From NCBI GenBank assembly GCA_001784175.1, contig MFPR01000001.1:62001-126000 (forward strand): 64,000 nucleotides of DNA, read 5' to 3'. The stretch comes from Candidatus Lindowbacteria bacterium RIFCSPLOWO2_12_FULL_62_27. Lineage in GTDB: Bacteria > Lindowbacteria > 2-12-FULL-62-27. Under the pieces are notes generated by a model. The model saw nothing but the letters and a program-made list of their open reading frames with translations. It was not told the origin of the DNA and searched no databases. Positions 51,347-60,500 of this stretch are shown piece by piece. The position numbers and the translations under genes are program-made. The stretch's first letter is position 1, and the number at the start of each line of letters is the position of its first letter.

Positions 51347-52139
51347 AAACATCTATCGGGCGGGGGAGCTCCGCTACGGCGGCAGTGACGTGCTTCTCGG
51401 CGAGCGCCCCGGCATCACCAGCCTCCGCTCGCGGTATCTGCGCGACATCGAGGACGAGATCAGCCGGGTCAAGACGGAACTCGCCGAGCTTCGGGCCACC
51501 TACGAGCGGGAGGCCAAGGAGATGGCCGACGCCTACGGGCAGAAGAAGACGGCGCTCGAGGCGGACCTGGCGCAGGTCCGCGCCGGGTCCGAGGAGGAGG
51601 CGCGACGCATCCGCGACTCGGCGCAGGCGCAGCTCGACGGCGAAAAAAAACGCGGCTATGACGAGGGCCTGGCCTCTGGGCGCCAGGAAGGGTTGGAAAC
51701 CGCCGCGAAGTCCATCGCCGACGAGCTGGCACGGATGCGCCAGAAAATTCATGAGGCCCGCGAGGCCTTTCTCGACCACATCGCCGCCTCCGAGTCCAAG
51801 CTCATCGAGACGGCCCTCGCCGTCGCCGAACGCGTCGTCCGGCAGAAAATCCGGATCGACCCCGCCGTTGTCCGCGAGGCGGTCCGGGAGGCGCTCGCGC
51901 AGGTCCGGGATGCCCACCCGCTCCGCATCCGCGTCCATCCCGATGACGTCGCGCATCTCGAGGAATTTCGAAAACTTTCCCCGGACGCCTTCCGCGACAT
52001 GCCCGCGACCTTTCTGGCCGACGAAACGCTTCAGCCCGGCGACGCGGTCGTCGAAACGGGTCTGGAATTCATCGATGCGACTGTCGCCAAAAAACTGGAG
52101 ACCCTCCGCGACCGGCTGATCCCTCGATCCGTTCTTTGA
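51339..52139 (+). CDS. fliH: Flagellar assembly protein FliH
   Basis: FliH is the stalk-like regulator of the FliI export ATPase. The 266-aa protein has a long coiled coil (about residues 35-125, rich in Glu/Arg/Ala), GYDEGLASGRQEGLETA and a C-terminal FliH/SctL domain (LAVAERVVRQKIRIDPAVVREAVREAL, LRIRVHPDDV). The start is a TTG at 51339 inside the end of fliG (LSKNIYRAGELRYGG). No ATG occurs before the conserved part, so the TTG is likely. Confidence 0.9.
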   Translation: MSKNIYRAGELRYGGSDVLLGERPGITSLRSRYLRDIEDEISRVKTELAELRATYEREAKEMADAYGQKKTALEADLAQVRAGSEEEARRIRDSAQAQLDGEKKRGYDEGLASGRQEGLETAAKSIADELARMRQKIHEAREAFLDHIAASESKLIETALAVAERVVRQKIRIDPAVVREAVREALAQVRDAHPLRIRVHPDDVAHLEEFRKLSPDAFRDMPATFLADETLQPGDAVVETGLEFIDATVAKKLETLRDRLIPRSVL

Positions 52140-52142
52140 TCC

Positions 52143-53453
52143 ATGCCTGACCTCCTCGACCGGGCGCTGGAGCAGTCCCGGGAGCCAATGACGCGGCCCT
52201 TCGGCCGGGTCAGCCGCGTCGTGGGCCTCTTGATCGAATCGACTGGGCCGCCGGCCAAAGTCGGCGAGTTGTGCGAAATCGTCCTCGAGGACAGGACCCG
52301 CCGGCCGGCCGAGGTCGTCGGCTTTCGCGACGGGAAACTGATGCTCATGCCCATCGGCGAAATCCACGGGATCTCGGCCGGATGCACCGTCTACGCCTCG
52401 GGATCGAGCCTGTCGGTCCCCGTCGGCCCCGAGCTTCTCGGCAGGATCGTCGACGGATTCGGCCGCCCGCTCGACGGCGCAGGCCCGATTCCGCCAACGG
52501 CCGACCGATGCGCCGTCCATCGCCTCCCGCCCAACGCCCTCGACCGCCCGGTCATCCGCCGCACCCTCGAAACCGGCATCCGCGCCATCGACGGCCTTCT
52601 GACGATCGGCCGCGGCCAGCGGATCGGAATCTTTTCCGGCAGCGGCGTCGGCAAGAGCACCCTGCTCGGCATGCTCGCGCGATACGCCCGGGCCGACGTG
52701 AACGTCATCGCGCTGATCGGCGAACGCGGCCGCGAGGTGCGCGAGTTTCTGGAGAGAGACCTCGGGCAGGAGGGGCGGAAACGGTCGGTGGTGGTGATCG
52801 CCACCAGCGATCAGGCGCCGCTCATCCGCATGCGGTCGGCCTTCACAGCCACCGCCTTCGCCGAGTATTTCCGCGACCAGGGCAAGGACGTCCTCCTCCT
52901 CATGGACTCGGTCACGCGGTTCGCGCGGGCCCAGCGCGAGGTGGGCCTCGCGGTCGGCGAGCCGGCGGCCACGCGCGGATTTCCGCCGAGCGTCTTTGAA
53001 ATGCTCCCCAAATTCCTCGAGCGCACCGGCACCTCCGTGACCGGCAGCATCACCGGCCTCTACACCATCCTCGTCGAGGCCGACGACATGAACGAGCCCA
53101 TCGCCGACACCGTCCGCGCCATCCTCGACGGCCACATCGTCCTCTCCCGCGACATCGCCGCGCGCAACCACTATCCCGCCATCGACGTCTTGAACAGCAT
53201 CAGCCGCGTCATGACGCACCTCGTGGCCCAGGAACAGAAGGACCTCGCGGGCCGGATGCGCCAGACGCTTGCCGTCTATCGCGACGCGGAGGACATGGTC
53301 AACATCGGCGCCTACGTCGCCGGGCAGAACGCCGACATCGACGCGGCCCTCCGGCACATCGGACCCGCCCGGGCCTTCCTCCAGCAGGCGGTGGAGGAAA
53401 ACGAGCCTTACGGCGCGATGCTCGAAAAAATGCGCGCGGTCTTTCAAGGCTGA
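52143..53453 (+). CDS. fliI: Flagellar export ATPase FliI
   Basis: This 436-aa hexameric ATPase of the type III export apparatus is related to F1-beta. Walker A is GSGVGKST near residue 167, Walker B lies in VLLLMDSVTRFARAQREVGLAVGE, and ALIGERGREVREFLERDLG and LPKFLERTGTSVTGSITGLYTILVE are diagnostic. It starts 3 bp after fliH and shares one base with fliJ. Confidence 0.97.
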   Translation: MPDLLDRALEQSREPMTRPFGRVSRVVGLLIESTGPPAKVGELCEIVLEDRTRRPAEVVGFRDGKLMLMPIGEIHGISAGCTVYASGSSLSVPVGPELLGRIVDGFGRPLDGAGPIPPTADRCAVHRLPPNALDRPVIRRTLETGIRAIDGLLTIGRGQRIGIFSGSGVGKSTLLGMLARYARADVNVIALIGERGREVREFLERDLGQEGRKRSVVVIATSDQAPLIRMRSAFTATAFAEYFRDQGKDVLLLMDSVTRFARAQREVGLAVGEPAATRGFPPSVFEMLPKFLERTGTSVTGSITGLYTILVEADDMNEPIADTVRAILDGHIVLSRDIAARNHYPAIDVLNSISRVMTHLVAQEQKDLAGRMRQTLAVYRDAEDMVNIGAYVAGQNADIDAALRHIGPARAFLQQAVEENEPYGAMLEKMRAVFQG

Positions 53454-53917
53454 TGGCCGGCTTCAAATTCAAGCTTCAGCGCATCCTTGACATCCGAGCC
53501 ACGCAGGAGCGAATGAAGCAGAACGAGCTGGCCGTCGAGCGCAAGAAAGAGTGGAACATCCTTCAAAAAATTTCCAATCTCGAAAAGGCCCAGTCCGATG
53601 AGTATCTCCGCGGCCGCTCGATCCTCTCCGAGCCCGTGGCCGACATCCGCATCTTCGTCGCGCATCAGCGGTATTTCGAGGCGCTCGAAATGGAACTCGT
53701 GCGCGCCGCGGTGGATCTCGACCGCCAGCGAGAGGCCGTCGAAGCCGCCCGGCAGGCGCTCATCGAGGCCGCGCGGAAACGCAAGCTGCTGGAAAAATTG
53801 AAGGATAAACGATATCACGCATTCAAGAAAGAGGAGGAGACGGCCGAACAGAAGACCATTGATGAAGTCGGCGGGGCCGTCCGCGAAGCGGCCCGGCGCG
53901 GGTCTCTGGACAGATGA
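53453..53917 (+). CDS. fliJ: Flagellar export chaperone FliJ
   Basis: This 154-aa, almost wholly coiled-coil protein starts FKFKLQRILDIRATQERMKQNELA, the usual FliJ opening. It sits in the FliI ring as a central stalk and escorts export chaperones. It is coupled to fliI (TGATG) and overlaps the next gene by 4 bp (ATGA). Confidence 0.92.
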   Translation: MAGFKFKLQRILDIRATQERMKQNELAVERKKEWNILQKISNLEKAQSDEYLRGRSILSEPVADIRIFVAHQRYFEALEMELVRAAVDLDRQREAVEAARQALIEAARKRKLLEKLKDKRYHAFKKEEETAEQKTIDEVGGAVREAARRGSLDR

Positions 53918-54609
53918 TCGGTCCCGTCGGCTACACGGGCTTTTCAGGGCTCGAGCGAGTCCTGAAAAAGATGATGGAGATCTCGGAACGATTCGAGTCG
54001 ATTCAGCAGCACGTCTCGGAAATGCAGCCGGATCCGGCCATCGAGAAAAATCCCCGGCAGGACGCCGGCTCCTTCCGTTCCGCGCTCAACCGCGCACAGG
54101 AACGGCAACCCACGGATGGAAAAAAAACAGAGTCGTTGGCCGAAACTGATTCGGCCCCGGACGCGCGCCGCCGCGCGGTGCCTTCCGCGACTACGACGGA
54201 GAAAGAGTTGATGGACGTCTTGCGACAGGAATTGCCCAAATACAATGTGCCCCCGGACCTGGCCCTGTCGGTCATGCAGGTCGAATCCAATTTCAACCCG
54301 GGCGCGCGGTCGCCCAAAGGGGCGCTCGGGCTCATGCAGCTTATGCCCCACACCGCCGCGTCTCTGGGGGTGGAGGACGAAAACGACCTCTTCGAGCCGC
54401 AGGTCAATCTCCAGGCCGGGCTCACCCATCTGTCGAACCTGCTCTCGAAATACAACGGCAATGAACAGCTCGCGCTCGCCGCCTACAACGCGGGCGCCGG
54501 CGCGGTGACCCGGTACGGCGGCGTTCCGCCGTTCGCGGAAACGCAGGAATACATCCGCAAGGTGTTTGACATCCGGCGGCGGCTGAATGAAGGGGCGCCG
54601 CAATCTTGA
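53914..54609 (+). CDS. SLT-family lytic transglycosylase in the flagellar operon
   Basis: This 231-aa protein has a low-complexity N-terminal half and a soluble lytic transglycosylase domain at about residues 100-225. The catalytic Glu is in LSVMQVESNFNPGARSPKG, followed by ALGLMQLMPHTAASLG and LAAYNAGAGAVTRYGG. No signal peptide or membrane anchor is visible, so if it works on peptidoglycan it may be exported through the flagellar system, as FlgJ is. Its place between fliJ and motE suggests it opens the wall for the rod, replacing FlgJ's enzymatic domain. Confidence 0.88.
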   Translation: MIGPVGYTGFSGLERVLKKMMEISERFESIQQHVSEMQPDPAIEKNPRQDAGSFRSALNRAQERQPTDGKKTESLAETDSAPDARRRAVPSATTTEKELMDVLRQELPKYNVPPDLALSVMQVESNFNPGARSPKGALGLMQLMPHTAASLGVEDENDLFEPQVNLQAGLTHLSNLLSKYNGNEQLALAAYNAGAGAVTRYGGVPPFAETQEYIRKVFDIRRRLNEGAPQS

Positions 54610-55190
54610 GGAAGATGGCCTTTCTCGGATATCTCGGCGTCTTTCTGTCCAGCGTCTTTCTCCTGCTTTGGTCCGTGCAGTATGCGGGAATCTATGACGT
54701 CAAAGGCGCGGTGCAGCCGCTCCTGGCCCGGCTGCCCTTTGTCGGCTACACGGTGGCGGAGGAGCGGCTGACGCCGGCGGAACTGCAGAAACGGGAACTC
54801 GAGCGGATTCAGGAGGCGATCGCGGAGAAGGAACAGGTCCTGGCGAACAAGGAGCTGGAGCTGTCGGAACGCGAGAAATCGCTGATGCACGAAAGCGAGA
54901 TGCTCGAGCAGCGGCGGCGGCAGATCCGCGAGATTGAAAACAAGCTCGCCGAGCAGGCCCGGCTCGAGGAGAGCCGCGACCGGCGGCTCAACCGGCTCGT
55001 CGAAATTTACACGGCCATGCCGCCCGACGCCGCCGCCAAACAACTGGAGGGCCAGGAGGACGGACTCGTCGTGGACCTCCTCCAGCGCATGAGGGCCGAC
55101 ATCGTCGCCATCATCCTGGCGCAGATGCCGAGGGAGCGCGCCACGGCGCTCACGCTCAAAATGGGAAGGCCGGAAACGGTGACGCAATAA
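54606..55190 (+). CDS. motE: MotE-like coiled-coil membrane protein (MgtE_N-like end)
   Basis: This 194-aa protein has an N-terminal transmembrane helix (about 6-26), a long Glu/Arg-rich coiled coil (55-125) and a C-terminal domain of the MgtE N-domain type (YTAMPPDAAAKQLEG, VVDLLQRMRADIVAIILAQMPRERA). This is the MotE layout; MotE is a periplasmic stator chaperone encoded after fliJ in several groups. The start is TTG 54606 overlapping the previous stop (TTGA), or ATG 54615. Confidence 0.82.
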   Translation: MRKMAFLGYLGVFLSSVFLLLWSVQYAGIYDVKGAVQPLLARLPFVGYTVAEERLTPAELQKRELERIQEAIAEKEQVLANKELELSEREKSLMHESEMLEQRRRQIREIENKLAEQARLEESRDRRLNRLVEIYTAMPPDAAAKQLEGQEDGLVVDLLQRMRADIVAIILAQMPRERATALTLKMGRPETVTQ

Positions 55191-55205
55191 ATATTTGATA
55201 TGCCG

Positions 55206-55252
55206 TAAGGAGGTGAGAGGGAACCCGAAAACCGCGGCCCCGCGTGGCGGGG
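55206..55252 (+). promoter_or_regulatory. Orphan perfect Shine-Dalgarno and hairpin in the fliK leader
   Basis: TAAGGAGGTGA (55206-55216) is complementary to the whole anti-Shine-Dalgarno end of 16S rRNA, but no start codon lies 5-10 nt downstream. CCCCGC/GCGGGG (55238-55243 with 55247-55252) forms a hairpin after it. The fliK ATG is 29 nt further on. Confidence 0.5.
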
Positions 55253-55280
55253 ACGCACACAACTGAGAGGACAGGACACG

Positions 55281-56918
55281 ATGCAGGACTTGCAGAACGT
55301 CCACCTCGAATCGAGAGAATCGGCCGAACGGAATTCGGAACTCAAGCGCGCCGCGCTGGAGAACGACCTGCGTCGAAGAAAAAATCACGCGGGCAGCGGC
55401 GACGGCGTGCGGTTCTCCTCGATCTTCGCCATGGTCGACAACAGCCTGGAACTCGGCTCGGATTCGCTGAAACGAATCCCGAAACGCGCCGACCCCAGGG
55501 ACTCGGACGCCGGAAAAAACGCGGACTTCGCGGGACCGGCGGCGGTGGATCCCAAGTCCCAGGCGGCTGAATCGGCGAAGGAAACGGCGAAATCGAGGGT
55601 CGAACCTGAGCAAAAACCGAAGCCTCCGAAGGAGACGGCCCGGAAGGCGGATGCGCACGAAAATCTCATCGTGCACGCAGCCGCCCTCCAGGTCAAGGCT
55701 GATCCCCAGGCCAGGCCAACGGTCCGGCCGGCGGAACGGGCGGAAATCAAGATCGAGCGGCGCGAGGGAACGCTCGCGGAGAAATCCAGAGCGCCGCAAA
55801 GAGAGATCCGCCGATCCGACGACAAGGATCGACCGACCGAATCGGCGGCCGGCCGGCGCGAGACGCAGGCGCCGGAGCGCGGCCCCGCGGTTCAACAGGA
55901 ACGCGGGCCGGAGCGCAAGGCGCGGAAGAAAGAGAAAGACGACGCGCCTGTTGCGGCAAAGGAAGCGCCGAAAGCCCCCGAATCCCAGAAGGGACCCCGC
56001 CCGGAAGACGCCGAGGCAAGGACGCCGAAAGTTCGCGAAAGGGCCGAGGAAAGACCCAACGGCCCTGAGCGGACGGACGGCAGGGAACAGCGGCCGACGT
56101 TTCGTCGCTCGGATGAGAACGACATCTCGATTCTGAAGGACAGTCATGAGGCGTATGACGCCGGCAGGAAGAAACGGAGCATCGGAGATCTTGAGAAGCT
56201 GACAGGCCTCCAGGCCAGGAGCGCGGTGGAACTCGCGCCGCCGCTCGTCCCGATCCTTCCCGCGCCCGAGATCGCCTTGAAGGCGATGCAGGACACGGGC
56301 GGACGGGGAGGGGCCGTCGATGCGGTTCGAGCGCCGGCCCGGATGACAGCGGCGGCCGGCAACGCCGGCGCGCAGCAGCACGCGGGCGGCGGCCACGCCG
56401 AATCGCAGTCGGCCCGGGCGCAGGACAAACTGGCGCAGTCGGCCCGCAGGCTCGCGAGCTATCTGAGCGGGCGGCCGGAAACGGTGGTCAAACCCGAAGC
56501 GACGTTTTCGGACATGGTCGCGAAGGCCAAACTCTTCGTGGATCAGGGCCGGTCGGAAATGACCCTTCAGCTCAAGCCCGAACAGCTCGGCAGCCTGAAC
56601 ATCAAGATCGTGGTCGAAGACGGCAAGATGCAGGCGCAGTTCGTGACGGACCGGCCCGAAGTCAGGGATATGATCGAGCGGAACGAGGGCCTGCTGAAGG
56701 ACAAGATGGCGGAGGTCGGCATTGAAATCAGCTCGCTCTCCGTTGAAGTTCGCAGCGACGCCGGCCGGCCGCAGCCCCGGGACGGACAGTCCGGGGGACT
56801 AAGGCGGGTCGTGGAGTTTGGAAGCGGCGACGAACCGGAGCTTCCGATGGATTCAAGCGGCGCGCAGGTCGCCTATGCGCTCGCAGGTATGGGACTGCAC
56901 TTATCTTTGGTTGCATGA
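55281..56918 (+). CDS. fliK: Flagellar hook-length control protein FliK
   Basis: FliK is the secreted ruler that sets hook length and switches export specificity. The 545-aa protein has a long disordered, charged N-terminal region (Lys/Glu/Arg/Pro-rich, about residues 1-390) and the conserved C-terminal Flg_hook domain: MTLQLKPEQLGSLNIKIVVE followed by VRDMIERNEGLLKDKMAEVGIEISSLSVEV. Disorder and length are normal for FliK. The ribosome site is the weak GAGAGGACAGG. Confidence 0.93.
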   Translation: MQDLQNVHLESRESAERNSELKRAALENDLRRRKNHAGSGDGVRFSSIFAMVDNSLELGSDSLKRIPKRADPRDSDAGKNADFAGPAAVDPKSQAAESAKETAKSRVEPEQKPKPPKETARKADAHENLIVHAAALQVKADPQARPTVRPAERAEIKIERREGTLAEKSRAPQREIRRSDDKDRPTESAAGRRETQAPERGPAVQQERGPERKARKKEKDDAPVAAKEAPKAPESQKGPRPEDAEARTPKVRERAEERPNGPERTDGREQRPTFRRSDENDISILKDSHEAYDAGRKKRSIGDLEKLTGLQARSAVELAPPLVPILPAPEIALKAMQDTGGRGGAVDAVRAPARMTAAAGNAGAQQHAGGGHAESQSARAQDKLAQSARRLASYLSGRPETVVKPEATFSDMVAKAKLFVDQGRSEMTLQLKPEQLGSLNIKIVVEDGKMQAQFVTDRPEVRDMIERNEGLLKDKMAEVGIEISSLSVEVRSDAGRPQPRDGQSGGLRRVVEFGSGDEPELPMDSSGAQVAYALAGMGLHLSLVA

Positions 56919-56930
56919 TCGCTTGTCTCT

Positions 56931-56978
56931 GTTCGCTATTCTCTGTTCGCTCTGTTGGGCGAACGGCGAATGGCGAAC
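56931..56978 (+). repeat. Long imperfect hairpin in the flgD leader
   Basis: GTTCGCTATTC (56931-56941) pairs with GAATGGCGAAC (56968-56978) over 11 bp with one wobble. An inner GTTCGC/GCGAAC stem (56945-56950 with 56959-56964) lies inside. The sequence is a mosaic of TTCGC and GCGAA units. It is followed by the strong AGGAGGAAGGAC ribosome site of flgD. Confidence 0.65.
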
Positions 56979-57006
56979 GGCGAAAAGCGAAAACAGGAGG
57001 AAGGAC

Positions 57007-57462
57007 ATGCCGATAACGTCAGGCATTGCAGCGCAGACGGATATTTTCAGAAAGGAATCGCCGAAGGCCCTCGAGGGAACCGGGGGGAACGCCTTCGGGC
57101 AGGACGCCTTTTTGAAATTGCTGGTCACCCAGCTCCGGTTTCAGGACCCGAGCGAGCCGGTCAACAACGAGGAGTTCCTCGGCCAGATGGCCCAGTTCAC
57201 CGGACTGGAGCAGATGGTCAAGCTCAACACGACGATGGAGAAACTCCTCGGATCGTCTTCCAAGACCGACGCCGTGGCGATCCTCGGCGCCGAAGTCACG
57301 GTCCGGCCGACCGACCAGCTTCTCGATGAGGGCCAGGCGCCGCTCGAAGTGACCGGTACGGTGGGCCAGATCCGGTTCGAGGGCGATGTGGCGATGCTGC
57401 AAGTCAACGGAATAGAATATACGATGGACGAGGTGGTCAAGGTGAGGATGCCGGAACGCTGA
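57007..57462 (+). CDS. flgD: Flagellar hook-capping protein FlgD
   Basis: FlgD is the scaffold that caps the growing hook. The 151-aa protein has the conserved FGQDAFLKLLVTQLRFQDPSEPVNNEEFLGQMAQFTGLEQM (in two blocks) and a short C-terminal part (GAEVTVRPTDQLL). It lacks the FlgD Tudor/Fn3-like domain of the 220-230-aa enterobacterial form, as in several other phyla. ATG 57007 has a strong AGGAGGAAGGAC ribosome site. Confidence 0.93.
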   Translation: MPITSGIAAQTDIFRKESPKALEGTGGNAFGQDAFLKLLVTQLRFQDPSEPVNNEEFLGQMAQFTGLEQMVKLNTTMEKLLGSSSKTDAVAILGAEVTVRPTDQLLDEGQAPLEVTGTVGQIRFEGDVAMLQVNGIEYTMDEVVKVRMPER

Positions 57463-57504
57463 TTGTTCGAGGGAACCATTCAGCCGCACAAATAGTCGCA
57501 GCCG

Positions 57505-57519
57505 TCCCGCAGCGCGGGA
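57505..57519 (+). repeat. Small hairpin in the flgE leader
   Basis: TCCCGC/GCGGGA (57505-57510 with 57514-57519) with an AGC loop lies in the 86-bp gap before flgE. It is the last of the stem-loops seen at the non-overlapping junctions of this operon. A GAGGTGG ribosome site follows. Confidence 0.45.
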
Positions 57520-57548
57520 TAAACGTAGAAGAAGAGGTGGTCCATTAA

Positions 57549-60500
57549 ATGGTTCGATCGTTCTTTTCAGGCGTGTCGGGTCTCCAGGCTCATCTGGAGC
57601 GGATGGACGTCATTGGCGACAACCTCGCCAATACCAACACCATCGGCTTCAAAAAGAGCAACATGACCTTCAAGGACTTTCTGTCCCAGACCCTGTTCAT
57701 TTCGCAGGCCCCCACCGCCACGCTCGGCGGCGTCAATCCCAAACAAATTGGCCTGGGCGTCAAGGTCGGCGCCATCACCGTCGATTTCTCCCAGGGACAG
57801 CTTCAGCGCACGGGGAGAACCACCGACGTCGCCGTCGAAGGCACGGGGTTTTTCGTCATGAAGGGCCAGGGCGGCGTGTCCGACCTCCACTACACGCGGG
57901 CGGGCGCGTTTGATTTCGACAGCGGCGGCAATCTGGTCGATCCCGGGACCGGGAATTTTGTCCAGGGCTGGAATGCGGCGGTCGACGCCACCACCGGCCA
58001 GCTCGTCATCAGCCCCAACGTCAATCCCATCGAAAACGTCAAGGTCAAAATCGGCCAGACCGCCGCCGCCAAGGCCAGCGCCTCCGTTACCTTCAACGGC
58101 AACCTCGACGCCACCAACGCGATCGCCATCGACCCCATCGAACTGTCGTACGTCCAGAACGGAGTGACGCGGTCTTTCCAGATGTCCTTCCGGCACACGC
58201 ATCCTACCAAGCGAACCTATTTTTATTCGGCCGAGTGGCTGACCAATCCGCCGGCGGGCTTCGAGGTCGGCGATACCGTCATCGACTCCAACACAGGCAA
58301 GGCGGTCGCCGGCATCCTCGAACTTAATTCCGACGGCACCGTCAAACAGAATTTCATCAACACCGACGACAGCGAGATCGCCAATGTCACCCGCACCTCG
58401 TACCTCGATGATCTGAAAACCGGCAGCACCGTCAAGCTCAACGCCATTCGCACCGTTGAGCACGGCACCACCGACCCCGACACTTCCCTCAACAGCATCT
58501 TCCCGGGCGACATGGCCGGCTACTGGCGGGTCACGTTCAACAATGCCAACAACCTGAACCGCTACAAGCTTGAATTCTCCCAGGATTTCGATCCCGGCAC
58601 GTCCTCCACCGCCACTTGGAACACCATCGCCGCCAGCGCCGACCGCAGCTCCGATTTCCAGATCAAGGACGACACCAAGCAGAGTTTCGCCGGACAGCTC
58701 GTCATCCGGTCGACCGACTGGGCCGGGACGGCGGTCACCGGCGACACACTCTATTTCCGGACCAAGCGCGGCAACGGCAATTTGATATTTGATTTCCCGA
58801 TGGAACAGCCCAAGACCACCGAAGACGACTGGCCGTCTCTTCGGCCCTCCGATCCGCTCAACAAAAATTCCAGCGGCGCGGGAACGCTCAGCAACGTCTA
58901 CGTCAATCAGGTCCGCGACGTCGACGGCCCCTCCGTCGCCGGCGGAACCGCCGACAGCGCGACCTCCAGGCCCAATCTTTCCCAGGGCCTTTCTCAGACC
59001 GTCTGGCGCGCCGTCTTCGGCAGCAGCACCTCCGACGCGGAATTCGCGCTCTTCTATTCAAAATCTTTCCCGTCCGGACTCAACAGCATCAGCAAGGTCA
59101 CATGGCTGGACGAAACCAGCACCCGGTACTTCACGACCGACACCGACTCCATCGCGAGTTTCTACACAGCCCTGAGAACCGCCACGGTGCGCGTCGTCTC
59201 CTCTGGCGCCTCCACGGGAACCGCGGGCGGATATGCCAACAAAGTCATCACGCGCAAAACCTCCTGGGACAGCATCAGCGGCAAGCTGGACGCCAACAAC
59301 GACGGCGATTTCGTGGACGCGGCCGCGGGAGATGTCAACACCGCCAACACCGGCGAACTCTTCATCCAGTCCGAAAACTGGAACTCCACCAAGGGCGGCG
59401 ACCTGAATTCCTCCACCAGCGGATACGACGGCGACATCTACGAATGGAAAACGTCCTACTCCCGGTCGTCGACCCTGAACCGCGACTTCTTCACGGTTGA
59501 GGAAACCAGCACGCGCCTCGCGGCCAGCCCCACGTTTCCACAGAGCACCACGAGCGGATCCAACACCCTCACCCTCTCGACGGTGACCGTCGAAGGCACC
59601 GCGCCGGTCGACAGTTGGACCATCACCTTCAACACCGGGACCACCTTCACCATCAAGGGCTCCGCATTCGGCACGCTCGGCAACGGCAACACCGGGGCGA
59701 CCTTCAGCTCCAACGGCATCAAAATCGATCCGAGCTTCTGGGCCGGCACCGGGTTCGCCGGCGCCTCCTTTACCTTCAACACGGCCGCCACCAAAATCCT
59801 CAGCGACTTCGTCATCCCCAGCGGCAACTCCGGCAGCGAGGCGCTCACCTTCGCGCCCAACACCAACGACACGACCTTCAACGAGGTCTCCTCCGGCCAG
59901 CCGGTCAAGGCCAAGCTGAAAACGGCGAATGAATTCCAGTTCGCCGCCAGCGCCAACGTCTTCGACTCCCTCGGCACGCCGCACGTCCTCAAAACCGTCT
60001 TCGAACGCGTCGATCAGAACACCTGGCTCTGGTCCGTCGACGACCCGACGCCCAACAACAAAAACAACGTGGGCCTCGCGGGATTCGGCAAGCTCGTCTT
60101 CGACAAGGACGGCAAGTTCGACGCATCCAATTCGGAAATTTTCGAGTCCGAAGTCGGACAGCAGATGAAGGACACCAACCGGCCCTCCAGCCTGCTCCAG
60201 ATCATCTTTGACCCCGCCGACGACGGCGGCGCGCCGCCGCCCGCCGAAGGCGCCGCGCGCGTCGATATCGCACCCGATTTCACCTCCGTCGTTCAATTCG
60301 CAGCGCCCAACGACAGCCAGATCTCCGGGCAGGACGGGTTCGGCAAGGGCACCCTCAAGGAACTCAACGTCAACCTGGCCGGCATCATCGTCGGTCTCTT
60401 TGACAACGGCCAGGCCCAGGACCTCGCGCAGGTCGCCCTTGCGCAATTCGTCAACCCGGCGGGACTTTTGAAGGAAGGCAACAGCTATTACCGCACCACC

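Noticed and set aside
55213-55266. A 17-codon leader peptide starting at GTG in the fliK leader
   Set aside because: The GTG lies inside the Shine-Dalgarno itself, so spacing is impossible for initiation at that codon.
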